A DNA stretch of 20,913 nucleotides from a virus. Positions within the stretch are counted from its first letter, which is position 1, and each line of letters opens with the position of its first letter. The notes below the pieces were generated by a model. The model did no database searches, was not told where the DNA came from, and saw only the letters and a program-made list of their open reading frames with translations. This document shows, piece by piece, positions 13,066 to 20,133 of the stretch. The stretch covers positions 1-20,913 of the IMG/VR virus record IMGVR_UViG_3300033571_013227; one strand, written 5' to 3'. Position numbers and translations under genes: made by a program.

Positions 13066-14166
13066 TTAATAGTAAAATGCTGATTCTTTATATTCTTCAA
13101 TTATTTCCGTAATAGTCCGTTCTCCTTCAAAATTATCAATAAATGAATATAATCCATCATATAGAAAAATGAATTCATTGTCAGTCATACCATACTTTTC
13201 TTGGAAATATTTCATTACTCTTTTTTTCATTTCAATCGTTGATAATACCTCACTCTTATTTGATGCGGTACTAACTCCACTATATTTATAGTTTTGTTCT
13301 TGTTGTTCAAACGGTTGTTTTTCATTACCTAATCTTTCAATAATAGCCACAGATAACTCAAACGCTGTTTCAATACCTTCAATTAATACACATTCATTAG
13401 ATGAATGATATTGATAATAAGCCGCTGGTAGGTTAATACATTGAAAATTAAATTTCTTCTTTAATTGACTAACATCGGTATATGGATGACGAGCAAATGT
13501 TCTTACACCATACTTATATAGTAAATCACCAATCTTACCATCAAAATATTCTTCACCTGTTTCCATATCAACTACAATACCAGGTTTAGCCCATTTTTCG
13601 TCAAATAACAAATAACCTGAGCAATACCAAGATATCGTATCATTCTCAGGTGAATCGTGTTGAATTGCATAAGCAACATTCTCAAAAAAGTTAGGGTCAG
13701 CCTTACTTGAACCAATACAACCGATTTCTTCAGATATAAAAAAAGCACATTTCATAACGTCAAACTTATCCATTATTTCAAGAGCTAAGAAAATACCGGC
13801 CTTATCATCACCACCACAACCAGTTCTATTATTATATGTATACTCCTTACCTTTAATATAACCACGAAGAACTTGCTTACCATTACATACTGATGAACGA
13901 TCATACGCACTCATTTGATACGTTTCTTCAACTATGTCAATACCATTACGTTGAATAGTATGGACAGTATCCATATGAGCAACCATACAAGGATAACTAC
14001 TACTTAAACCTTTTGTTAAGTAAATATTACCAATGTCATCAATATAAAATGGAATATTACGAACCGTAGCCCATTCACTAATATACTCACGAACCTTTTC
14101 TTCCTTTCCATAAAATGATGGAATTGAGAGAATTTCTTTTAATCTTTCTAATTTTATGTTATCCAT
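13066..14166 (-). CDS. Zinc metallopeptidase of the M20/M28/M42 type
   Basis: 366 aa, cytoplasmic, no signal peptide. All five expected ligands of a co-catalytic di-zinc aminopeptidase appear in order: AHMDTVH (His64, Asp66), GCGGDDKAG (bridging Asp120 or Asp121), FISEEIGCIGS (general base Glu146 with metal ligand Glu147), QHDSPEND (Asp171) and QYHSSNE (His254). Such enzymes remove N-terminal residues or cleave small peptides, and some split amide bonds in non-peptides. About 90 residues follow the last ligand, including a Gln/Glu-rich linker and a helical tail. The gene has an exact host-type promoter with a leaderless start and runs into the nuclease gene. It is an unusual gene for a phage; the substrate is unknown. 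Confidence 0.85.
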   Translation of the reverse strand: MDNIKLERLKEILSIPSFYGKEEKVREYISEWATVRNIPFYIDDIGNIYLTKGLSSSYPCMVAHMDTVHTIQRNGIDIVEETYQMSAYDRSSVCNGKQVLRGYIKGKEYTYNNRTGCGGDDKAGIFLALEIMDKFDVMKCAFFISEEIGCIGSSKADPNFFENVAYAIQHDSPENDTISWYCSGYLLFDEKWAKPGIVVDMETGEEYFDGKIGDLLYKYGVRTFARHPYTDVSQLKKKFNFQCINLPAAYYQYHSSNECVLIEGIETAFELSVAIIERLGNEKQPFEQQEQNYKYSGVSTASNKSEVLSTIEMKKRVMKYFQEKYGMTDNEFIFLYDGLYSFIDNFEGERTITEIIEEYKESAFYY

Positions 14167-14170
14167 ACTA

Positions 14171-14201
14171 CAAATATAAAACTTTTTTTTAATTAACCAA
14201 A
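14171..14201 (-). promoter_or_regulatory. Bacteroidota-type promoter of the peptidase-nuclease operon
   Basis: The minus strand reads TTTG (14198-14201), 19 nt, TATATTTG (14171-14178), 4 nt, ATG at 14166. Exact consensus with a leaderless geometry. The -33 box overlaps the last codons of the upstream 98-aa gene. Confidence 0.8.
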
Positions 14202-14447
14202 ATATTTTTTGTATAATTCTCTAACTAAAATACTTTTCCTCATAATTGATTGATACTCATAGGTGTTTAAATATTTATATTCTACATATGAATGTTCTTT
14301 AAACGTAAAGTTTTCATTATCTTCCATTATTCCACTATAATCTGAATAATGAACAATAAATCTTTCATCGTCAATTTTTTCGTACAAACAATATTGATTA
14401 CCCGAACAAATAAAATATTTTTTCTTTAAATCTTTTAATTTTCTCAT
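14193..14447 (-). CDS. Hypothetical protein, 84 aa
   Basis: Start chosen at the ATG at 14447 (MRKLKDLKKKYFICSGNQYC). The longer frame from a TTG at 14489 would begin inside the terminator hairpin and add a hydrophobic stretch with no supporting signal. The product is basic and Tyr-rich, with two Cys near the N-terminus (about 14 and 20) and no recognisable domain; the middle (DERFIVHYSDYSGIM) reads as beta strands. A TATATTTG box lies exactly 4 nt before this ATG, which supports the start. It stands alone between the structural-block terminator and the peptidase operon. Confidence 0.55.
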   Translation of the reverse strand: MRKLKDLKKKYFICSGNQYCLYEKIDDERFIVHYSDYSGIMEDNENFTFKEHSYVEYKYLNTYEYQSIMRKSILVRELYKKYFG

Positions 14448-14451
14448 ATTG

Positions 14452-14459
14452 CAAATATA
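14452..14459 (-). promoter_or_regulatory. TAnnTTTG -7 box, leaderless start
   Basis: TATATTTG on the minus strand, 4 nt before the ATG at 14447. There is no TTTG at the expected -33 position, which falls in the A-run beside the terminator hairpin. Confidence 0.5.
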
Positions 14460-14471
14460 AATAAAAAAATA

Positions 14472-14510
14472 TAAATAAAAAACCCACAACTAAAAAAATT
14501 AGCGTGGGTT
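14472..14510 (-). terminator. Intrinsic terminator of the head/packaging block
   Basis: On the minus strand AACCCAC (14504-14510 side) pairs with GTGGGTT (14481-14487 side). An inner CTAA/TTAG helix closes a 5-nt loop. The stem is followed on the minus strand by TTTTATTTATAT. It lies about 35 nt after the stop of the 247-aa gene, so it ends transcription of the portal block. Confidence 0.8.
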
Positions 14511-14544
14511 CTTTTCTGTTTAACTTCGGGAAAAGTCAATTTCT

Positions 14545-15288
14545 TTATATTGTCTCTAAATCTGATTTTAGTTTAATTAACTTAATAATACTATCTTTTT
14601 TATCGGTTGATGAGTAAGATTCTAATTTTAATTTAACTTTTGAAAGTTTTTCTTTTAATTCTGTATCACCAATATTTATTTTGTTATTTACTAATTCTAA
14701 GTTTTCTTTAATAATACTCTCTTCAATGGTTTTTAATTTCTCATCATCATTATTTAATACTGATTTTACTAAATCTTTTTCCCATTCTGTTAAGTTTTCA
14801 TATTTTTTGTTAAACTTCTTAGCTATTAAATTAGTATAAACTTTGATTGGTAGTGTTCCTTCAACTACATTATCTGATACAGATTTATGTGTTAATAAAT
14901 GTGATACCAAATATTTTTTAGCACTTACCCTATTTTCTATTAAATTAGATTTTGTATCCTGTAATAATGTATCAATGTTTTCTAATAAAGTTTCTTTAAC
15001 ATATGTTTTATCTGAATTATATTTTAATATAAAGTCATGTACAACTGAAAAATCAACATCTAATGATTTAAGATAATCTAAATTTTCATTCAAATAAGAT
15101 GTTGCATCTGAAATATCATCAAATTTCTTATTTTCAATATTAGAATATACGATGTAATATTCTTTAATTGTTTTATTGTTTTTTAATATATTATAAAACT
15201 CCTTGAAGATTGTTTTGAACTTATTTTTATCAGAATAAGATTCAAGTAATATATTATTAATTTCTTGTTTTATTTTACCAAATGTCAT
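14545..15288 (-). CDS. Helical protein downstream of portal, 247 aa (possible head-core or assembly protein)
   Basis: I do not recognise the family by sequence. It is Lys/Glu/Leu/Asn-rich and reads as almost all helix, including likely coiled-coil stretches at the C-terminus (about 185-247). The start MTFGKIKQEINNILLESY has an LLE|S segment that fits the (L/I)xE site of T4-type prohead protease. In T4 the genes just after the portal encode prohead-core proteins, and the composition here would suit a core or scaffold protein; this is inference from position and composition. It has its own ATATTTAT element, and the terminator follows. There is no membrane segment or Cys. Confidence 0.65.
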   Translation of the reverse strand: MTFGKIKQEINNILLESYSDKNKFKTIFKEFYNILKNNKTIKEYYIVYSNIENKKFDDISDATSYLNENLDYLKSLDVDFSVVHDFILKYNSDKTYVKETLLENIDTLLQDTKSNLIENRVSAKKYLVSHLLTHKSVSDNVVEGTLPIKVYTNLIAKKFNKKYENLTEWEKDLVKSVLNNDDEKLKTIEESIIKENLELVNNKINIGDTELKEKLSKVKLKLESYSSTDKKDSIIKLIKLKSDLETI

Positions 15289-15292
15289 AACA

Positions 15293-15300
15293 ATAAATAT
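15293..15300 (-). promoter_or_regulatory. Candidate late-gene signal ATATTTAT before the 247-aa gene
   Basis: ATATTTAT on the minus strand ends 4 nt before the ATG at 15288, in the 24-nt gap after the portal gene. Confidence 0.45.
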
Positions 15301-15312
15301 GCGTTAGTTTAA

Positions 15313-17136
15313 TTATATAATGGTTTTATCAATTTTTTCTATCATTTCTTTTATTTCCCTATTATACGTATCCGTTTTACTTACTAATTTCTCAGTTATT
15401 AAAGGTTTATGTTTACCAAGTATGAATGATTCTTGCGGAGCACCTTCAGGTCCACCAATAGGAGTTACACCACCAGCTTCTGGTGTAGTAGGTATTTCAG
15501 TTTCAAAACCACCAGCTTCAGCCCCACCAGCAAAACCACCAGCTTCAGCCCCACCAGCAAAACCACCAGCTTCAGCCCCACCAGCAACTTCAGCCGGAAC
15601 AGGACCACCTTCATTAGGTTTAACTCCGTATATCTTATCAACCTTATCAAACACACCTGTTTTTGGTATAACTGATGGTGTGTTAGCTAATTCAGCAGCT
15701 GCAGCTTTTTCTATCCTTTGTTGTTGTAAATCTAACGCAATTTCTTCGTCTGACATACCTAATATTTCTTTTTTAGCTCTTACCATAGATATAGCTGAAA
15801 AACCATTTCCAGCATCAGCCATTGCTTTAGAATAGACATCCAACTTTTGTGACCATAATTCAATTTTCAATAATTCAGCTTGAGTTGAAGGATTGGTTAA
15901 GGCTAATGTAAAATTATCCAATTCTTCTTCATATCCTAACATAAATAAATGAATAATGGCGATCTTATTCAATTCTTGAATCATTGCCTTTTGTATACGA
16001 TTAATAGTTCTTGAGAACCTAATATCGAGTAAAGAAAGATTTTTACCATCACCCACAGCCTCACCAAAACCTAAAAATGGTGCAGGAACTCTAATAGCCG
16101 CAAATAATTTCTTTTGTAAGTATTCAATGTCATCAATTGGTAATGGTGCAGCTCCCGGTAAAGTATCAATAGGGCTAGCAGCATTTTCAGTTCTAACAGG
16201 AACAAACCAATCTTGATCAATACCTGCCTGATTGTATCTTAAATCAATCTGACCTGTTTTACCATCAACAATGGGTGTTCTTTTAAACTTATTAGCTATC
16301 TTTTGGATATATGCTTCAATGTCATTATCTTCCATATTACCAACAAATACTTTAAATATTCTTCTTTCAGGTGCTCTTACAACTCTATAAATTAACATAG
16401 CGTCTTCCGACATTACTAATTGTCTATATATTCTTCTAGCCTTTTCTAAAATTGATGTCCCATATGGAAGTTTTCTATCATCACCCAATAATCTAAAATG
16501 AGCAATCTGAAACGGTTCGAATTGTAAATCTTTTGTTTTATATTGAAATCTAATCTTCTTTTTCTTAGCAATTAAATCAGTATCCTCAAACCTCTCAATT
16601 TCAATTGTAGGTAATTGAGTACAACCAACAACCCCTTCACCATGTTCCAAATGTAAATAAACAAAGTTATCACCATATTTAATTGTTGATCTTGTCCAAG
16701 ATTGTAAGTTTGTTTCAATATCCAATACTTTATTAAAAAGGTTTTGAAGGATTGATCTCACCCTTTCCGATTCTGAAAATATTGTTAATACTTTACCTTG
16801 TTCTGATGGCACTGTCGCCTCTTCAGACATAATATCAAGAGCAGCAGCAATCTCAGGAAAAAACTCCATCGATTCAAAGTCATAATTCGCAGCCATTCTT
16901 GTCGGTTCATTGTGGATTGATCGAGCATACATATCATTCTCCACCTTACCCCATAAATCATTTATGTATTTTTGTTGTTGAAGTTCGTTTTTTGTTTGTT
17001 TAAACTCTTCAGGGTTTGTTGTCACCAATAAAGGATCAACAGGTTTTTGAGGTCTATTTATTCTTCTTTTATTTTCATTATTAGGTCCCAATAAGATACC
17101 TAATCTCTGAAATATTGTATAATTTTGTTCTGCCAT
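15313..17136 (-). CDS. Portal protein (T4 gp20-like)
   Basis: 607 aa (T4 gp20 is about 520). The portal dodecamer forms the DNA channel at the capsid vertex and docks the terminase. Recognisable gp20-type blocks: EIAAALDIMSEEA (95-107), STIKYGDNFVYLHLE (150-164), RVVRAPERRIFKVFVGNM (251-268), VDGKTGQI (290-297), STLPG-like IDTLPGAAPLPIDDIEYLQK (323-342) and RVPAPFLGF (349-357). After about residue 500 the protein leaves the family and carries a Gly/Ala/Glu-rich tail with three 9-residue repeats, then a Lys-rich end. It lies 21 nt after the terminase gene and has its own ATATTTAT element. The call is secure; the tail is unusual. Confidence 0.95.
   Translation of the reverse strand: MAEQNYTIFQRLGILLGPNNENKRRINRPQKPVDPLLVTTNPEEFKQTKNELQQQKYINDLWGKVENDMYARSIHNEPTRMAANYDFESMEFFPEIAAALDIMSEEATVPSEQGKVLTIFSESERVRSILQNLFNKVLDIETNLQSWTRSTIKYGDNFVYLHLEHGEGVVGCTQLPTIEIERFEDTDLIAKKKKIRFQYKTKDLQFEPFQIAHFRLLGDDRKLPYGTSILEKARRIYRQLVMSEDAMLIYRVVRAPERRIFKVFVGNMEDNDIEAYIQKIANKFKRTPIVDGKTGQIDLRYNQAGIDQDWFVPVRTENAASPIDTLPGAAPLPIDDIEYLQKKLFAAIRVPAPFLGFGEAVGDGKNLSLLDIRFSRTINRIQKAMIQELNKIAIIHLFMLGYEEELDNFTLALTNPSTQAELLKIELWSQKLDVYSKAMADAGNGFSAISMVRAKKEILGMSDEEIALDLQQQRIEKAAAAELANTPSVIPKTGVFDKVDKIYGVKPNEGGPVPAEVAGGAEAGGFAGGAEAGGFAGGAEAGGFETEIPTTPEAGGVTPIGGPEGAPQESFILGKHKPLITEKLVSKTDTYNREIKEMIEKIDKTII
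15505..15585. repeat. Three tandem 27-nt repeats in the portal gene
   Basis: Three identical 27-nt units (15505-15531, 15532-15558, 15559-15585) encode three copies of a GGAEAGGFA-type unit at about residues 518-544 of the portal protein. The first and last units run on into related Gly/Ala/Glu codons. Perfect identity between units suggests recent slippage and likely length variation between relatives. Confidence 0.9.
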
Positions 17137-17140
17137 ATAT

Positions 17141-17148
17141 ATAAATAT
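17141..17148 (-). promoter_or_regulatory. Candidate late-gene signal ATATTTAT before the portal gene
   Basis: ATATTTAT on the minus strand ends 4 nt before the ATG at 17136; the next base makes ATATTTATA. Confidence 0.45.
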
Positions 17149-17157
17149 CTATTTTTT

Positions 17158-18846
17158 TCATTTAATCCCGAATAACCACCTAAATTCATTTTGAACTTGT
17201 CTTTGATTTGTTTGACCACCTAAAGGATTCATTTTATCTTGCATATTATATGTTGGAACACCTGTAATAGTAGTTTCAACAGTCCACGAATTTAATAATG
17301 ATTTTATTTGCGATTCATTTTTACTAAGATCTTTAAATCTAATCTCACATAAGTATAATGCTAAGGCTAAGGAAAATAAACAGTCATCATTACATCCTTT
17401 CATATGATCAGGTCTACCAGATACGTTTACAATAAATGTTCTCATTTCTGATAGAACCCTATGACTTCTTACCTTAAACCCTTGTCTTATATTTCTCTCA
17501 AAGGCATCTAACACATTCATTCTAGTTATAGATGAACCAATAACCAAACCAGCAGGTAATTCATCCTTATTAATGTATCCATACATATCCTTACCTTTAT
17601 AATCATAAAAGAAATTCTTATAACCGAATTCTTTTAGTTTATTTACACAAATTAAACCTAACCCACCTGTTAAATCTGTTATAAGCATAGGATTACCATA
17701 CATTTCTAAATATTTCATTATAAACTCAGCTGTAATATCCGGAGCCATTTTACCCCTCCATTCAAATACTTGCTCCCAAGTTTCAAAATCAACGATAGTT
17801 AATACACTCCAGTCATCAGATTGACCTAATGATATATCTAAACCCGCAGCATACCTATGACCTTTTTCTGGTTCTTTAAATATCCAAACTGATTTATCGA
17901 AACCTTCAATCCTAATCGGATCCATTACACATTCTCTTTCTTGTTTATCAATATCTTCACCAGCAACAAATGTATTACCAGAACCAACAAAATTACCATC
18001 AATCTCCTGACTTACTTTTCTTGGTGAATCCATATCCGCCTTCATCCCCTCATACCAAGCAGAAGTTGGTTTCCAACCATTTTTAATTAAATCTTTCCAC
18101 TCATCTTGATTCCAATTTTCAATTTCCTCATCTTCTTTTTTCCACATTAAATTAATGTTATATCTTGGATCTTGATACCATTTAATTTCATTAATAACGA
18201 ATTTATTTTTACCAAGTTTAGCATTGTTATATGTTTTCCAATATAACAAATCATTACCATTTGGTGTTGATATGAGAATTGCTCTACCACCTGTTGATAA
18301 AGCAGCCATTGATGCAGTCCAAAACTCTTCAACATCTATATTATCGATGTGAGCAGCTTCGTCAATAATCATTAAAGTAGGTGTATAACCCCTTAAAGCA
18401 TCCATTGATGTTGCAACGGCTTTAACTTCAGATTTGTTATACATTATCTTATGAAACTCTGTTGATTTAGCATACATTTGTTCTTTAGCTACATCAAACA
18501 TCCAATCAGGACATTGACTAATAAACTCATTAACCTTTTTTAACATTAAGGCTGCAGTATCTCTTTTATTTGCAACAATTAGAACCTTTTCAGGTGATTC
18601 TTCATCGGCAAATAATAATAACCAACAAACGTAAGCTGCGGTAATTGTAGATAAACCAGCTTGTCTATACTTGAGTGCTAAATTATATCTTTCATTCTTA
18701 AAATTGTGTAAAATATTTTGTTGTATGGGAAACAATTTAAATGGAACATTACCCTTTTGTGTTTGGTCGTATGTTGTAAGATAATTCTCAATAAAATAAA
18801 CGTAATCTATACTACACTTTAAATATTCAGTTGTAATATCATTCAT
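17158..18846 (-). CDS. Terminase large subunit (T4 gp17-like)
   Basis: 562 aa. The packaging motor ATPase and nuclease, which pumps DNA through the portal and cuts concatemers. ATPase domain: adenine-side LFPIQQNIL (38-46), a deviant Walker A RQAGLST (61-67), Walker B LMIIDEAAHI (158-167) with catalytic Glu163, and coupling motif ISTPNG (192-197). Nuclease domain of the RNase H type: AGLDISLGQSDDW (334-346) with Asp337, LITDLTGG (388-395) with Asp391, and GCNDDCLFSLALA (484-496) with Asp487/488. The usual middle Glu of gp17 is Asp here. It lies 13 nt after the 158-aa gene and 21 nt before the portal gene, the normal phage order. Confidence 0.96.
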   Translation of the reverse strand: MNDITTEYLKCSIDYVYFIENYLTTYDQTQKGNVPFKLFPIQQNILHNFKNERYNLALKYRQAGLSTITAAYVCWLLLFADEESPEKVLIVANKRDTAALMLKKVNEFISQCPDWMFDVAKEQMYAKSTEFHKIMYNKSEVKAVATSMDALRGYTPTLMIIDEAAHIDNIDVEEFWTASMAALSTGGRAILISTPNGNDLLYWKTYNNAKLGKNKFVINEIKWYQDPRYNINLMWKKEDEEIENWNQDEWKDLIKNGWKPTSAWYEGMKADMDSPRKVSQEIDGNFVGSGNTFVAGEDIDKQERECVMDPIRIEGFDKSVWIFKEPEKGHRYAAGLDISLGQSDDWSVLTIVDFETWEQVFEWRGKMAPDITAEFIMKYLEMYGNPMLITDLTGGLGLICVNKLKEFGYKNFFYDYKGKDMYGYINKDELPAGLVIGSSITRMNVLDAFERNIRQGFKVRSHRVLSEMRTFIVNVSGRPDHMKGCNDDCLFSLALALYLCEIRFKDLSKNESQIKSLLNSWTVETTITGVPTYNMQDKMNPLGGQTNQRQVQNEFRWLFGIK

Positions 18847-18851
18847 ATAGA

Positions 18852-18859
18852 ATAAATAG
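18852..18859 (-). promoter_or_regulatory. Candidate late-gene signal CTATTTAT before the terminase gene
   Basis: CTATTTAT (one change from ATATTTAT) on the minus strand ends 5 nt before the ATG at 18846 and fills the gap after the previous stop. Confidence 0.35.
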
Positions 18860-19336
18860 TTATAATAATTTATTTTCTAAATTATCCCTTAATAGCTCAT
18901 ATATTATTTTCATATTATCAATATCACTCATAGTTTTATCTTTAGTGATATCTAATACAGATCTAAAAAATTCCTTCATACCTATAACAATCTTATCTTT
19001 GTCTTTAGCAACATAGAAATTTTCGTGTAAGAAATACCAAAAATAATCTTTATGGTACCCATCTTCTTTAAACTTAATTTTTTCTTTTTTGTATTGATTT
19101 AAAGTTTTTTTCCATACCCAATTGAAATGATTATATCTATCCGTATCATTAGTAATTGTATCATCACCTAAATAACTATCGTACAATAAAGATAAAAGGG
19201 TAATCGTAAAATCAATAAACAAATCAGTTTGTTCAACTTTTACATTTTGTTGATTAAAGAAATCTTTAGTTTTTTCTTTCGGTAAAAACTTCCCTATGTA
19301 TTCTATAAAGTTTTTAGGATTATCCATTTTAGTCAT
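18860..19336 (-). CDS. Hypothetical protein before the large terminase, 158 aa
   Basis: Soluble, rich in aromatic and Lys residues, with a notable NHFNWVWKKTLNQYKKEKIKF... HKDYFWYFLHENFY region (about 69-108, quoted in parts). I do not recognise a family. Its position directly before the large terminase is that of the small terminase in many phages, but no helix-turn-helix or gp16-like coiled coil is evident, so I do not make that call. Two ATGs are possible: 19336, overlapping the phoH stop by 8 nt, and 19327, one nucleotide after the stop. Either way it is coupled to phoH. Without a late signal of its own it is probably read from the phoH promoter. Confidence 0.65.
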   Translation of the reverse strand: MTKMDNPKNFIEYIGKFLPKEKTKDFFNQQNVKVEQTDLFIDFTITLLSLLYDSYLGDDTITNDTDRYNHFNWVWKKTLNQYKKEKIKFKEDGYHKDYFWYFLHENFYVAKDKDKIVIGMKEFFRSVLDITKDKTMSDIDNMKIIYELLRDNLENKLL

Positions 19337-20009
19337 TGAATTCTTTATAGATATTTAACACTTCAGCAACAATTGGGTGTCTATGGTTTTCTTTAAGAGT
19401 AATAACCTTAAATCCTTTAACTCTACCATCTAATCCAGATAAGAAAGAAAGACCTGATTCTTTTTTATTTCTTAAATCCACTTGTGATGTATCACCACAA
19501 AGAACCATTTTACTTCTCATACCTAATCTACCAATAACCAATTCCGTTTGAGTGTGAATTAAGTTTTGACATTCATCAACAATAATAAATGAATCTTGAA
19601 ATGTATGACCTCTCATATAAGCTAACGGTATCATTTGAATAACACCTTCTTTAATCATCTCATCTATTTTTTGTTTATTGTATAACTTATAAAAGTTATT
19701 ATGTATTGGTTGAATGTATGGTTGTAATTTATCATCAGCACCACCAGGTAAGAATCCAATTTCTTCTTTTGATACTGCCGGTCTACAAATGATTATTTTT
19801 TCAATTTCCCTTTTATTAAACATATCTAAAGCAATTAGACACGATAAAATAGTTTTCCCTGAACCGGCAGCTCCTTTAAGTACCGTAATGTCATTCTCCA
19901 TTATAAACCTTTTAGCGTTTTTTTGTTCATCATTAAGATCAATATTATATTTAATATCACCTTTAGGTTTCCTCTTTTGAGTATTTGACGTTTTACCTGT
20001 ATATTCCAT
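19329..20009 (-). CDS. phoH: PhoH-family ATPase
   Basis: 226 aa from the ATG at 20009. The ATG at 20015 overlaps the ATATTTAT element, whereas the one at 20009 lies 4 nt after it as in other late genes; I therefore prefer 20009. PhoH-like proteins are P-loop NTPases, predicted RNA helicases of superfamily 1 type, common in phages but of uncertain role. Motifs: Walker A GAAGSGKT (46-53), CRPAVSKEEIGFLPG (75-89), MRGHTF (132-137), Walker B VDECQN (144-149), GDTSQVD and the arginine-bearing KENHRHP near the end. All key residues are intact. It is the first gene after the upstream terminator and leads the phoH-terminase run. Confidence 0.94.
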   Translation of the reverse strand: MEYTGKTSNTQKRKPKGDIKYNIDLNDEQKNAKRFIMENDITVLKGAAGSGKTILSCLIALDMFNKREIEKIIICRPAVSKEEIGFLPGGADDKLQPYIQPIHNNFYKLYNKQKIDEMIKEGVIQMIPLAYMRGHTFQDSFIIVDECQNLIHTQTELVIGRLGMRSKMVLCGDTSQVDLRNKKESGLSFLSGLDGRVKGFKVITLKENHRHPIVAEVLNIYKEFND

Positions 20010-20013
20010 ATTC

Positions 20014-20022
20014 ATAAATATT
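20014..20022 (-). promoter_or_regulatory. Candidate late-gene signal AATATTTAT before phoH
   Basis: AATATTTAT on the minus strand ends 4 nt before the ATG at 20009 and overlaps the alternative ATG at 20015, which helps decide the start. Confidence 0.45.
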
Positions 20023-20061
20023 TGTTTTATTTATTTTAAATAAAATCCTTGCAAAATAAAG

Positions 20062-20107
20062 CATAAAAAAAGCCACAAGAATTTATTATATTCTTTGTGG
20101 CTTTATT
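20062..20107 (-). terminator. Intrinsic terminator after the 256-aa gene
   Basis: On the minus strand AAAGCCACAA (20095-20104) pairs over 10 bp with TTGTGGCTTT (20069-20078), extended by 3 further pairs past a bulged base. A run of T follows (TTTTTTT). It lies about 30 nt after the stop of the 256-aa gene and before phoH, separating the two transcripts. The 118-nt gap between the genes holds this hairpin and the phoH upstream signal. Confidence 0.85.
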
Positions 20108-20133
20108 ATTGTTATAATCACTTAATTATGATT

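Noticed and set aside
14448-14544. tRNA or tmRNA gene, looked for here and in all gaps because of the smpB gene
   Set aside because: The gaps are too short and AT-rich. This one holds a terminator hairpin and a promoter box; no cloverleaf or tmRNA ends were seen.
15505-15585. Short regular repeats considered as a CRISPR array
   Set aside because: The 27-nt units are directly abutting with no spacers and are in frame inside the portal gene.
15320-15835. Plus-strand 171-aa open frame rich in Pro/Ala, antisense to the portal gene
   Set aside because: It exists because the Gly/Ala/Glu repeat region reads openly on the other strand. No upstream signal, and it lies wholly within a well-supported portal gene.
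17141-17148. T4 late promoter TATAAATA
   Set aside because: TATAAATA appears on the strand opposite to the gene. On the gene strand the element reads ATATTTAT, so it does not match T4 in orientation.
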